64,000 nucleotides of DNA from JBFIHF01 sp964411125. GTDB lineage: Bacteria; Myxococcota_A; Bradymonadia; Bradymonadales; Bradymonadaceae. Shown one piece after another: positions 50,744-58,555 of the stretch; positions within the stretch are counted from its first letter, which is position 1, and the number at the start of each line of letters is the position of its first letter. The stretch covers positions 7,661-71,660 of the forward strand of contig CAYPJU010000028.1 of assembly GCA_964411125.1 (NCBI GenBank), written 5' to 3'. The notes beneath the pieces are model-generated. The model was given only the letters and a program-made list of their open reading frames with translations. It was not told where the DNA came from and ran no database searches. Both the position numbers and the translations under genes were made by a program.

Positions 50744-52606
50744 ATGGCACATTGGACACGAAGAGCCCGGCACGCCGCGGCCCTCGCCGGATTCGGCGCG
50801 GTCGTTCTCGCGACCGGAAGTTCGTTCGCCCAAGATTCTACGCTCTTGAACCCGGTGGCCGGCGCCGTCGCCGACCCCTTCGCGATCAACCCGATGGACA
50901 CCGACCCGCTCAAAGACGAGCTGGTCTTCGACGTCGACGATTCGATCGCCAACGAGGACGTCATCGCGCTCGCCGCCGAGTGTGGCCTCACCGCCCGTTT
51001 GAACAGCACGTACTCCGACGAAGCCAACCTCTTCATCGCCGACGTGCCCGAAGGGCGAGTGCCCGAATACCTCGAGTGTCTTCAGGCGCACGCGCCCGAC
51101 GCGGAGTGGCTCGAAGCGGCCGAAGAAAACTTCGAGTACGCGCTGCTCGGCAAGCCGAATGACCCGCTCTACCAGTTCCAGTGGAACATGAAGCAGGTCA
51201 ATGCCGAGGATGCGTGGGGAACGTCGACCGGCAAAGACGTCGTCGTCGCCGTCATCGACACCGGTGTCGCCGTCGAAGAAGACCCCGGCCGCGGCATCAT
51301 CGCCACCAAAGACCTCGCCGGCACGGCGACCGTCAAGGGCTACGACTTCGTCGACAACGACGACTTCGCCTGGGACGGGCACGGCCACGGGACGCACGTC
51401 GCGGGGACGATCGCTCAGACGACCAACAACAAGTACGGCGTCGCCGGCCTCGCCTACAACGCCAAGATCATGCCGCTGCGCGTGCTCAACTCGCAGGGCT
51501 TCGGCTCGGTCTCCGACATCGCCGATTCGATCCGCTTCGCCGCCGACAACGGGGCGCAGGTCATCAACATGAGCCTCGGCGGGCCGCTGCCGAGCCTCGT
51601 GATGAAGCGCGCCGTCGACTACGCCTACAAGAAGGGTGTGACTACCGTCGCCGCCGCCGGCAACGGCGGGCGCAAGGCGCCCAGCTACCCGGCCTCCTAC
51701 GACCATGTCATTGCAGTCGCCGCGACCCAGTTCGACAAGTCGACCACCTTCTATTCGCAGTGGGGCTCGTTCGTGGACATCGCGGCGCCGGGCGGTAACA
51801 CGCGCGTCGACCAGAACGGCGACGGGCGCCCCGACGGCGTGATGCAGGAGACCCTCAAAGAGGGCAACACCGGCAAGCACGACTTCCTCCTCTACATGGG
51901 AACGTCGATGGCGTCGCCCCACGTCGCAGCGGGCGCCGCGCTCGTCGTCGCCCAGGGGATCACCCACCCCGACAAGGTCGAGGCCGTGCTAAAGAGCACG
52001 ACCGACGACTCGCAGAAAGATCGGTACAGCGACAAAGAGTACGCCGAGCGCTACGGCTCCGGAATCATGCAGGCCGACTCCGCTGCCGAAGCCGCGGCCG
52101 CAGGGCAGGGCGGGGTGCGACTCGCGCTCACGTTCCTCCTCGGGCTGATGGCGTTCGGACGACTGCGTCGCAAAGACCAGCTCGCGCCGATGCCCGGCTC
52201 CTCGACCGCGATGATGGCGGGTGCCGCCGTCGTCGCATCGAGCGGTCTCTTCTTCCTCCCGCTCATCTTCGGTGACGCCGGACTCTTCGGCAGCATCGCC
52301 AACGTGGTGGGACGTCCGCTCCCCGAGCTCGACGCCGCGCTCCTCGGGTTCGGCTACCACCAGAACCCGCTGCTCGCATCCGCGCTCATCCCGCTCGGCG
52401 CCGTCTTGACACTCGGTGGTACGAAGAAGCTCCGCTTCCTCGCCGCCGGACTGGCGCTCGGCTTCGCCGGCTTCTGCTTCGCCGAGTCGTTCATCCTCAC
52501 GTCCGACGTCCGTTGGATCCCCGGCATGGACATGCTGGACCGGATCTGGCTCGCGGCCAACGGCGTGGTCTCGCTCATCCTCGGATACCTCAGCCTGAAG
52601 CGCTGA
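50744..52606 (+). CDS. S8 subtilisin-like protease with membrane C-terminus
   Basis: A 620-residue exported serine protease. Signal peptide ends SSFAQD; a propeptide runs to about 140. Catalytic Asp172 (VIDTG), His215 (GHGTHVAG), oxyanion Asn307 (AAGNGG) and Ser388 (GTSMASPHVAAG) are all present. After about residue 430 come a Gly/Ala linker, a hydrophobic helix with basic end (LALTFLLGLMAFGRLRRKD), and three to four further membrane segments. The protease domain is thus held outside the inner membrane. The mixed tail (sorting-like helix plus extra helices) is unusual for the family. Confidence 0.92.
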   Translation: MAHWTRRARHAAALAGFGAVVLATGSSFAQDSTLLNPVAGAVADPFAINPMDTDPLKDELVFDVDDSIANEDVIALAAECGLTARLNSTYSDEANLFIADVPEGRVPEYLECLQAHAPDAEWLEAAEENFEYALLGKPNDPLYQFQWNMKQVNAEDAWGTSTGKDVVVAVIDTGVAVEEDPGRGIIATKDLAGTATVKGYDFVDNDDFAWDGHGHGTHVAGTIAQTTNNKYGVAGLAYNAKIMPLRVLNSQGFGSVSDIADSIRFAADNGAQVINMSLGGPLPSLVMKRAVDYAYKKGVTTVAAAGNGGRKAPSYPASYDHVIAVAATQFDKSTTFYSQWGSFVDIAAPGGNTRVDQNGDGRPDGVMQETLKEGNTGKHDFLLYMGTSMASPHVAAGAALVVAQGITHPDKVEAVLKSTTDDSQKDRYSDKEYAERYGSGIMQADSAAEAAAAGQGGVRLALTFLLGLMAFGRLRRKDQLAPMPGSSTAMMAGAAVVASSGLFFLPLIFGDAGLFGSIANVVGRPLPELDAALLGFGYHQNPLLASALIPLGAVLTLGGTKKLRFLAAGLALGFAGFCFAESFILTSDVRWIPGMDMLDRIWLAANGVVSLILGYLSLKR

Positions 52607-52626
52607 CGGCGAGAACGCTCGACCTC

Positions 52627-52660
52627 GAAGGCGGCTCCCCCGGGGGTCGCCTTCTTTTTT
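52627..52660 (+). terminator. intrinsic terminator after subtilase gene
   Basis: GAAGGCG pairs with CGCCTTC around an inner CCCCC/GGGGG stem, followed by six T residues. Confidence 0.9.
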
Positions 52661-52773
52661 GCCCGCGACCGCTCGCACGTCGGGCGCCCGCCCAAAAAAA
52701 TCGCGGCGCACCTACATCGTGGTACATTTGCTCACCGCGCAACGGACGCGCGGCTCTAGACACGGAGGTCACG

Positions 52774-53112
52774 ATGAATCTGCGACGACAAGAACGCCTC
52801 GACTGCGACATCATCCTGAACAAGGTGGAAGAGGGCTCGATGAACATCGCCCGCGCCACCAACATCTCGCTGAGCGGGATGCGAATCCGGCGGCTCCTCG
52901 AGCCGTACTTTCAGGGTGAAGGGCCCGTGCGCCTCGAGGTCGCGCTGCCGGGTGACAGCGAGAGCCCGCTCAACATCGGTGCGCGCAAGGTCTACGACGG
53001 CGACGACTACATCGGCGTGAAGTTTACCGACATTTCGCACAACCACTTCCTGCGCCTGCGCAATTGGATCCAGGGTCAGGTGCTCCGTAACGAGCTCCCG
53101 ATGTTCCCCTGA
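52774..53112 (+). CDS. PilZ domain protein
   Basis: A 112-residue protein from ATG 52774 with GGAGG upstream. RRQERLDCDI gives the R-x3-R and ATNISLSGMRIRRL the N-x-S-x-x-G motif of c-di-GMP-binding PilZ domains; the end (YIGVKFTDISHNHFLRLRNW) matches the last beta strand and helix. It is a single-domain reader of c-di-GMP, between a subtilase and a PspA gene, with its own terminator. Confidence 0.85.
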   Translation: MNLRRQERLDCDIILNKVEEGSMNIARATNISLSGMRIRRLLEPYFQGEGPVRLEVALPGDSESPLNIGARKVYDGDDYIGVKFTDISHNHFLRLRNWIQGQVLRNELPMFP

Positions 53113-53136
53113 GCTGAGCGCTCCCATCGCTCCGCG

Positions 53137-53163
53137 AGGCGTCCCGTTCGGGGCGCCTTTTTC
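53137..53163 (+). terminator. intrinsic terminator after PilZ gene
   Basis: AGGCGTCCC, loop GTTC, GGGGCGCCT, then five T residues. Confidence 0.9.
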
Positions 53164-53219
53164 GTGTCCGGCCGACGTCGGGCCAAACATGCTCTCCACC
53201 GGCGCCGGAATGTCGCATG

Positions 53220-53231
53220 CAACGATCGTTG
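53220..53231. promoter_or_regulatory. 12-bp palindrome upstream of first pspA
   Basis: CAACGATCGTTG is perfectly self-complementary and lies 49 bases before the PspA start, followed by TAGAGT (53241-53246), a possible -10. A dimeric regulator site is plausible. Confidence 0.4.
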
Positions 53232-53279
53232 TTGGTGATGTAGAGTTACGAGACGACTGCCAGATGCCGGGAGAAGACG

Positions 53280-53963
53280 ATGGGAATCTTCGGACGAATG
53301 AAGACGCTGCTCAAAGCCAACGTGAACGACCTCGCGTCGAAGGCCGAGGATCCCGAAAAGGTCCTCAACCAGTTGATCCTCGACATGGAGGACCAGCTCC
53401 GAAAAGCCAAGCTGCAGGTCCGCGATGCCATCACCGACCGTAAGCGGCTCGAGAAGCAGCTCGAGGCGGCGCGCATCGAGGCCGACAAGTGGGAGAAGAA
53501 GGCGATGACCGCCGTCGAGGCTGGGCGTGACGACCTCGCGCGTGAGGCCCTCGGACGAAAGCAGGAGCAAGAGGAGCTCGCCGCAGGCTTCCAGACGAAC
53601 CTCGAGCAGCAGGCATCGATGGTCGACGACCTGCGTGATTCGCTGCGGGGCTTGTCGGACAAGATCGAGGAAGCCAAGCGAAAGAAGGCCACGCTGGTCG
53701 CTCGCATGAAGCGGATCGAGGCGACGAACGCCACCGAGGGCACCGTGGCGTCGCTCAACAATACCAGCGCCTTCGACAGCTTCGAGCGCAGCGCCGCGAA
53801 GATCGAGGACTTCGAAGCCGAGGTGGAGGCGCACGGCGAGCTCGCGTCGGACCGGGACGCATCGGATCTCGAGGCGAAGTTCCGGAACATCGAGAAGGGC
53901 CATGGCAACGACGACGCCCTCGCCGCACTGAAGGCGAAGATGGCGCGTCGCGACGACGACTGA
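53280..53963 (+). CDS. pspA: PspA/IM30 family protein, copy 1
   Basis: A 227-residue phage-shock protein A homologue (MGIFGRMKTLLKANVNDLAS, then EDPEKVLNQLILDMEDQLRK, the amphipathic helix and first coiled coil of the family). The rest is a long coiled coil. PspA oligomers bind stressed inner membrane and keep the proton gradient. Copy 2 at 55908 shares the N-terminal 45 residues almost fully. Between them lie a cNMP-domain protein and a YbjN protein; no PspBC or PspF is present. Confidence 0.93.
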   Translation: MGIFGRMKTLLKANVNDLASKAEDPEKVLNQLILDMEDQLRKAKLQVRDAITDRKRLEKQLEAARIEADKWEKKAMTAVEAGRDDLAREALGRKQEQEELAAGFQTNLEQQASMVDDLRDSLRGLSDKIEEAKRKKATLVARMKRIEATNATEGTVASLNNTSAFDSFERSAAKIEDFEAEVEAHGELASDRDASDLEAKFRNIEKGHGNDDALAALKAKMARRDDD

Positions 53964-53986
53964 GTTCGTCTCTCCCCACATCCCGG

Positions 53987-54016
53987 TTGTCGCTTCGCAC
54001 GGTGCTGGCATAAGAT
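53987..54016 (+). promoter_or_regulatory. promoter of TPR-cNMP gene
   Basis: TTGTCG, 18-bp spacer, TAAGATGCG. The -10 and its next three bases are identical to the ybjN promoter at 55321-55350. Confidence 0.55.
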
Positions 54017-54046
54017 GCGTGCACTCCCCCATTGCGGCAGGAACCG

Positions 54047-55324
54047 ATGGAGCTGTCCAACCTCGCCAAGCTGCTGTTCAGCATCGACGATGCGTTGCGC
54101 CACACCGACCACGACCGGGCGCTGCGGCTCGTCGTCGCGAACTTCGACCGCTTCCCGGACACCGCCCCGCTGCGGGAGCGCGTCGCGCTCGTCCTCGCCG
54201 AGAACGGACGCAAGAAGGAGGCGGTGGAGATCCTGGAGCTCGTCGGACGGCACTACGCGAACGCCGGTCTCCCCACGCGAGCGATCGCCGTCGCCAAGCA
54301 GTTGCACAGCCTCAAGCCCGACACGACGAACCTCCTCGACCACATCGCCACGCTCTACAACATCCGCAGTCCGTTCCTGTCGTCCGACGTTCATCGCGTC
54401 GAGATTCCTGATGGCGGCAGCGTCGATCTCGAGGCGAGCCTCGATATCCCCGAGGACGAACTCCTCGAGACGGCCGCCGGTCGGTCGGTGGAGCGACGGG
54501 GCCTCGCGGCCAAGCCGGACCGACTTCCGGCGCTTCCGCTGCTGAGCTTGCTGCCGCACGAGACGTTTCGAGCGGTGCTCGACCATCTCGAGTACTCGCT
54601 GTTCGACGAGGTCCAGCCGGTCCTCGAGAAGGGACAGTCGAACGAGGCGCTCGTCTGGACGGCGAGCGACGACCTGGTCCTCGAGAGTGAGGACGTCGCG
54701 ATGATGGTGCCCCGAGGATCGCTCCTCGGGCTCTCGTCGTTCGGACGGTCCGGGCGACCCGCGGAGGTCGACGTCTTCACGCAGCCGGGGAGCGAGGTGA
54801 TCAAGCTCGGACCTCAGGGGATTCGGATGATCCAGGAGTCGATCGGTGATTTCCAGAACCGCCTGGCCACGCTGCGGCGGCACGCGATGACCGAGCGGAT
54901 CCTCGAGCGTCACCCGATGTTCCGGGACCTGCTCCCCGACGATCGGCAGGACGTCATCGAGACTTTCACCGGTCTGCGCGTCGCCGAAGGAGAGGTTATC
55001 ATCCGGCAGAACACCCCGTCGCCTGGACTCTTCCTGATCCTCGATGGAGAGGTCGACATCGTCCGCCAGGACGACGACTGGGAGATTACGATCGCGACCC
55101 TCCGTTCAGGGGACATCTTCGGCGAGATGGGGCTGGTTCGAGACAGCCCGACGGTGGCAGGGTGCGTCATGACGACTGCCGGGCACCTGCTCCATCTGTC
55201 GCGGGAGGAATTCCACCACCTCGCAACGCGTTATCCCGCAGTGCAGCAGTACACCTCGCAGCTTGCTGCGGAGCGTGACCAGGAAGAGGTTTTGTCCGCG
55301 GACGACCTCGCCGAAGTCGATTGA
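54047..55324 (+). CDS. TPR and cyclic-nucleotide-binding domain protein
   Basis: A 425-residue protein. ATG 54047 with GCAGGAA upstream is preferred over TTG 54032. Residues 1-110 form TPR-like helices (ALRHTDHDRALRLVVANFD). The centre (about 150-285) is a degenerate cNMP-like beta fold. A full cNMP domain follows at about 290-400: GEVIIRQNTPSPGLFLILDG and GDIFGEMGLVRDSPTVA, with GE and a changed phosphate cassette (no R-x-A/S at the tip). No DNA-binding domain. It stands between the PspA and YbjN genes. Confidence 0.8.
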   Translation: MELSNLAKLLFSIDDALRHTDHDRALRLVVANFDRFPDTAPLRERVALVLAENGRKKEAVEILELVGRHYANAGLPTRAIAVAKQLHSLKPDTTNLLDHIATLYNIRSPFLSSDVHRVEIPDGGSVDLEASLDIPEDELLETAAGRSVERRGLAAKPDRLPALPLLSLLPHETFRAVLDHLEYSLFDEVQPVLEKGQSNEALVWTASDDLVLESEDVAMMVPRGSLLGLSSFGRSGRPAEVDVFTQPGSEVIKLGPQGIRMIQESIGDFQNRLATLRRHAMTERILERHPMFRDLLPDDRQDVIETFTGLRVAEGEVIIRQNTPSPGLFLILDGEVDIVRQDDDWEITIATLRSGDIFGEMGLVRDSPTVAGCVMTTAGHLLHLSREEFHHLATRYPAVQQYTSQLAAERDQEEVLSADDLAEVD

Positions 55325-55350
55325 CAGTCTCGCCGCGGCGCCAATAAGAT
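55321..55350 (+). promoter_or_regulatory. sigma70-type promoter of ybjN-like gene
   Basis: TTGACA (overlapping the previous stop codon), 18-bp spacer, TAAGAT, followed by GCG. The -35 is perfect consensus. It matches the promoter at 53987-54016. Confidence 0.65.
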
Positions 55351-55392
55351 GCGCCCCATTCAGGTTACCTGCGGAAAGGCGAAGGTTTGGAG

Positions 55393-55812
55393 ATGGTCAA
55401 CAACGATCAGATCGAGGCGTACCTCATCGAGACGGGCGTTCCGTTCGAACGCGTGAAAGAAGGCTTCTGGCTGATTCACGACGACTACGACGCCGTCGAC
55501 AACATCGTCGTCGTTCACAAGCCGCCGGTCATCACGTTCCGCGTGAAACTGTTCGAGATTCCCGAATCGGGGAATCACGCCGAGCTCTTCGCGCATCTGT
55601 TGCGGCTGAACGCGACGGACATGATCGCCGGAGCGTACGGCCTCGAAGAAGAAGCGGTCGTCATCTCGGCGTCGCTGCAGAGCGAGAACCTGGACTACAA
55701 CGAATTCCAGGCCACCGTCGACGCCCTCGCGTTTGCGGTCCGGGAACACTACGAGGAGCTCCGACGGTTCATGCCGGAGTCGCCCTCGGAAGCATTCCTG
55801 GAAGAGGAATGA
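55393..55812 (+). CDS. YbjN-domain protein
   Basis: A 139-residue acidic protein with the YbjN / type III chaperone-like fold: MVNNDQIEAYLIETGVPFER, then FWLIHDDYDAVDNIVVVHKP and LFAHLLRLNATDMIAGAYGL. YbjN proteins are cytoplasmic, poorly understood and tied to stress. ATG 55393 is used; the TTG two codons before is less well spaced. It directly precedes the second pspA. Confidence 0.8.
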   Translation: MVNNDQIEAYLIETGVPFERVKEGFWLIHDDYDAVDNIVVVHKPPVITFRVKLFEIPESGNHAELFAHLLRLNATDMIAGAYGLEEEAVVISASLQSENLDYNEFQATVDALAFAVREHYEELRRFMPESPSEAFLEEE

Positions 55813-55907
55813 GTCGGCAGGGCCTCCGGGCCACGTCGGTCGCCAGTTGTTGCATACATGAGTGTCCCCGGCCTGCGCGCCGTGTTCGATGCTAGGAGAA
55901 CGAACAG

Positions 55908-56684
55908 ATGGGTATCTTCGGTCGAATCAGCACCTTGCTGAAAGCCAACCTGAACGACCTCGTTTCGAAAGCCGAGGATCCCGAAAAGATCCTCAACCAG
56001 TTGATCCTCGACATGAAGGAGCAACTGATCGAAGCGAAGAAGCAGGTGGCCGTCGCAATCGCCGACGAAAAGCGCCTCAAGAAGCAGCTCGACAACGAGC
56101 TGCACATGGCGCGCGAGTGGGAGAAAAAGGCGATGATGGCGGTCCGTGCCGGGCGCGACGACCTCGCCAAAGAGGCGCTCTCGCGAAAGCAGGAGCACGA
56201 CACCCTCGCCTCCGAGTACAAAGCGCACTGGGAAGCGCAGAAAGCCGCGGCCGACAAGCTGCGTGACTCGCTGCGACAGCTCAACGCCAAGATCGAAGAG
56301 GCCAAGCGCCGAAAGAATCTCCTCATCGCTCGCCAGAAGCGCGCCGAAGCGCAGAAGACGATCCAGGAGACGATGTCGGGCCTCAACGACACGTCCGCGT
56401 TCGACACGTTCGACCGGATGTCGCAGAAGATCGAGCAGATGGAGGCCGAAGCGGAAGCCTCGGCAGAGCTCGCCGCCGGGTTCAGCGGCGACGACCTCGC
56501 CTCCAAGTTCGACAACCTCGAGCAAGACCACGGTGCCGACGAAGCCCTCGCCGCACTCAAGGCGAAGATGGGCGTCGCGAGCGAAGCGAAGGAGCAGTCC
56601 TTCGAGTTCGAAGAGGAGAAGCAGGAGGTCAAGCAGACCGTCTCCGCCGGAAGCCGCGGCACCTGGGACAACGAAGACTTCTGA
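55908..56684 (+). CDS. pspA: PspA/IM30 family protein, copy 2
   Basis: A 258-residue PspA. N-terminus MGIFGRISTLLKANLNDLVS and EDPEKILNQLILDMKEQLIE nearly repeats copy 1; the C-terminus is longer (EQSFEFEEEKQEVKQTVS then GTWDNEDF) and acidic. ATG follows AGGAGAACG. Duplication of pspA with an inserted cNMP and YbjN gene suggests two isoforms with different outputs. A terminator-like hairpin follows. Confidence 0.93.
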   Translation: MGIFGRISTLLKANLNDLVSKAEDPEKILNQLILDMKEQLIEAKKQVAVAIADEKRLKKQLDNELHMAREWEKKAMMAVRAGRDDLAKEALSRKQEHDTLASEYKAHWEAQKAAADKLRDSLRQLNAKIEEAKRRKNLLIARQKRAEAQKTIQETMSGLNDTSAFDTFDRMSQKIEQMEAEAEASAELAAGFSGDDLASKFDNLEQDHGADEALAALKAKMGVASEAKEQSFEFEEEKQEVKQTVSAGSRGTWDNEDF

Positions 56685-56706
56685 TCGGGAAACTCCCGAG
56701 AATCTG

Positions 56707-56731
56707 ACGGCCGCCACTGGCGGCCGTTTCC
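56707..56731 (+). terminator. hairpin after second pspA
   Basis: ACGGCCGCC, loop ACT, GGCGGCCGT, then TTTCC. A strong 9-bp stem with a short T-run; likely terminator before the nucleotidyltransferase gene. Confidence 0.6.
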
Positions 56732-56749
56732 ATTTCAAGGACGTCGATC

Positions 56750-57766
56750 ATGACCGAGCTCGTCGGAGCGATTCTCTGCGCCGGCTTCGGTACGCGCCTC
56801 AAGCCGCTCACCGAGGTGCTCCCCAAGCCGCTCCTCCCGTTCCTCAACACCCCGATCGTCGCCTACGCCATGGAGAGGCTGGCGAGCGCCGGTGTCCGCC
56901 GGTTTGCCGTCAACACCCACCACCTCGCCGAGGCGATTCCGCCGATGATCGACCGGCTCGCGCCGCAGTTCGGCCTCGCTCCGGTCTACGCCCGGGAATG
57001 GGAGATCCTCGGCTCCGGGGGCGGGATTCGCGGCGTCTGGCACGCGCTGGGAGAGCCCGACGCGACGATGGTCGTGCTCAACGGCGACAGTGTCATGGAC
57101 GTGGACCTATCGCCGCTGATCGAGAGCCACCGGACGTCTGGGCGGGCAATCACGCTCGTCGCGCGCCCGAAGGACGACGACCAGCCGGGCCGCATCTGGC
57201 TCGACACCGATGGCGTGTTGCAGGGTATCCGTGACTATCGGCGGCCCGGTGCGCCACCCGATTCCGCCCTCGTCGAGCACGACTTCACCGGCGTCCACAT
57301 CGTCCACGGCCCGGCGCTCGAACCCCTCCCCATGGACAACTGCGATGTCATCGACTCGTTGTACGGCCCGATGCTGGAAGAGGGCGGGGCGATCGGCGCC
57401 GAAGTGTGCGGTGGATTCTGGGCGGCGCTCGACAACCCGAGGCTGTTCGTCGAGACGAGCCGACGGGTCCTCGAGGACCCGACGGTCTTCGCGCTGGCAC
57501 CGCTCGGGGAGCCCCGCGCCGAAGGTATATGGCTCTACGGAACCGACGAGATCGACGACTCCGCCGAGTTCTCGGGGCCCGTCTTCGCTGGACTCAACGT
57601 GAAGATCGGAGCCGGCGCGAAGGTGGGCCCGAACGTCGTGATGGACGGCGTCGAGCTCGCTCCGGGGACGGTTGTCCGCAACGCCGTGCTGTACGGGATG
57701 GGGAAGATCGAGGGCGACTGGTCCGACTGCGTCGCCGTCGCCGGCCAGGTCGCCTCGCTCCCGTAA
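56750..57766 (+). CDS. sugar nucleotidyltransferase (mannose-1-phosphate guanylyltransferase-like)
   Basis: A 338-residue NDP-sugar pyrophosphorylase. The signature GAILCAGFGTRLKPLTEVLP is at residues 5-25 with KPLLPFLNTP; the catalytic Asp lies in VVLNGDSVMDVD. The C-terminal 70 residues (GLNVKIGAGAKVGPNVVMDG) are hexapeptide-type beta-helix turns. It differs from manC at 27288 and belongs to the RmlA/MPG-type branch. Sugar not certain. Two bases separate its stop from the convergent lipoprotein gene. Confidence 0.82.
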   Translation: MTELVGAILCAGFGTRLKPLTEVLPKPLLPFLNTPIVAYAMERLASAGVRRFAVNTHHLAEAIPPMIDRLAPQFGLAPVYAREWEILGSGGGIRGVWHALGEPDATMVVLNGDSVMDVDLSPLIESHRTSGRAITLVARPKDDDQPGRIWLDTDGVLQGIRDYRRPGAPPDSALVEHDFTGVHIVHGPALEPLPMDNCDVIDSLYGPMLEEGGAIGAEVCGGFWAALDNPRLFVETSRRVLEDPTVFALAPLGEPRAEGIWLYGTDEIDDSAEFSGPVFAGLNVKIGAGAKVGPNVVMDGVELAPGTVVRNAVLYGMGKIEGDWSDCVAVAGQVASLP

Positions 57767-57768
57767 GC

Positions 57769-58272
57769 TCAGCCGTTACAGACGCATCGGGCCGACTCGC
57801 AGCTAACCGTTCCGGTCACCGCCACGCCGCCCTCACAGCTTCCACCACCCTGATTCTGCTCGGCACACCATGCCGAACAGGATACGACGGCCGGCTTGCC
57901 GAGGTCGCCCGCGTGCGTGTGGCATTCGTCGACGCCGGGGTTCGACTCGACCAGCCGGTCCGAGTCGAGACAGAACTCGCCGAACTCGCGGCCGGTCCGT
58001 ACCGCCGAGCACGTGTCGGTCTCGTACTCGATGTGGCACCCGGCGACTTCCGGTGCCACGCCATCGGTGTCGGCCCAGTAGCTGTCCGTGCCGGTTTCCA
58101 GGTCGAGCAGGCAGTTCGTCGCCCCGACGGGAACGTTACCGCCCGTGCAGGAGGCCAACTCGGGCTCGTCCAGCGCACCGTCTGCCGTCGTCGTCTTTCC
58201 ACTGCTGCTACATCCGGCAAGCAAAAGAGCGGCCGGGACCACGAATGCACCAAAGCTGATTCTCGACTTCAT
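57769..58272 (-). CDS. Cys-rich lipoprotein
   Basis: A 167-residue lipoprotein (signal ends LLLAGC) from ATG 58272 with AGGGAGAG upstream. The mature part has about 14 cysteines (ASCTGG, TNCLLD, GCHIE, DTCSAV, FCLDSD, ECHTHAG, SCSAWCAEQ, GSCEGG, SCESARCVC), ending in a CVC-NG tail. No known family. Strongly dependent on disulfide formation. Monocistronic. Confidence 0.72.
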   Translation of the reverse strand: MKSRISFGAFVVPAALLLAGCSSSGKTTTADGALDEPELASCTGGNVPVGATNCLLDLETGTDSYWADTDGVAPEVAGCHIEYETDTCSAVRTGREFGEFCLDSDRLVESNPGVDECHTHAGDLGKPAVVSCSAWCAEQNQGGGSCEGGVAVTGTVSCESARCVCNG

Positions 58273-58555
58273 GTTCTCTCCCTGTAGTTGGGTGTTCATC
58301 GGCTCGAGAGTGAGTCTTCCGAACATTTTATGTTTCGACTACAGCGGTAATTTGGTGACTACCTTGCGGGAAAAACGAAGCGTTCGTCCGCGAGTCGTGG
58401 AGGGGCCTCAGACCCGCGCCGCGACGGGACAATCGGGGAGGGCGGGTGAGAGCGCGGGCCCGGTGATCTGCTGCAGGGACGGGGAGGGCCGAGCGAAACT
58501 CGCTATTTCCAGCACGTGGACAGGCGTCGCCGACGGGCCCGGCCGAGTTCCGCGA

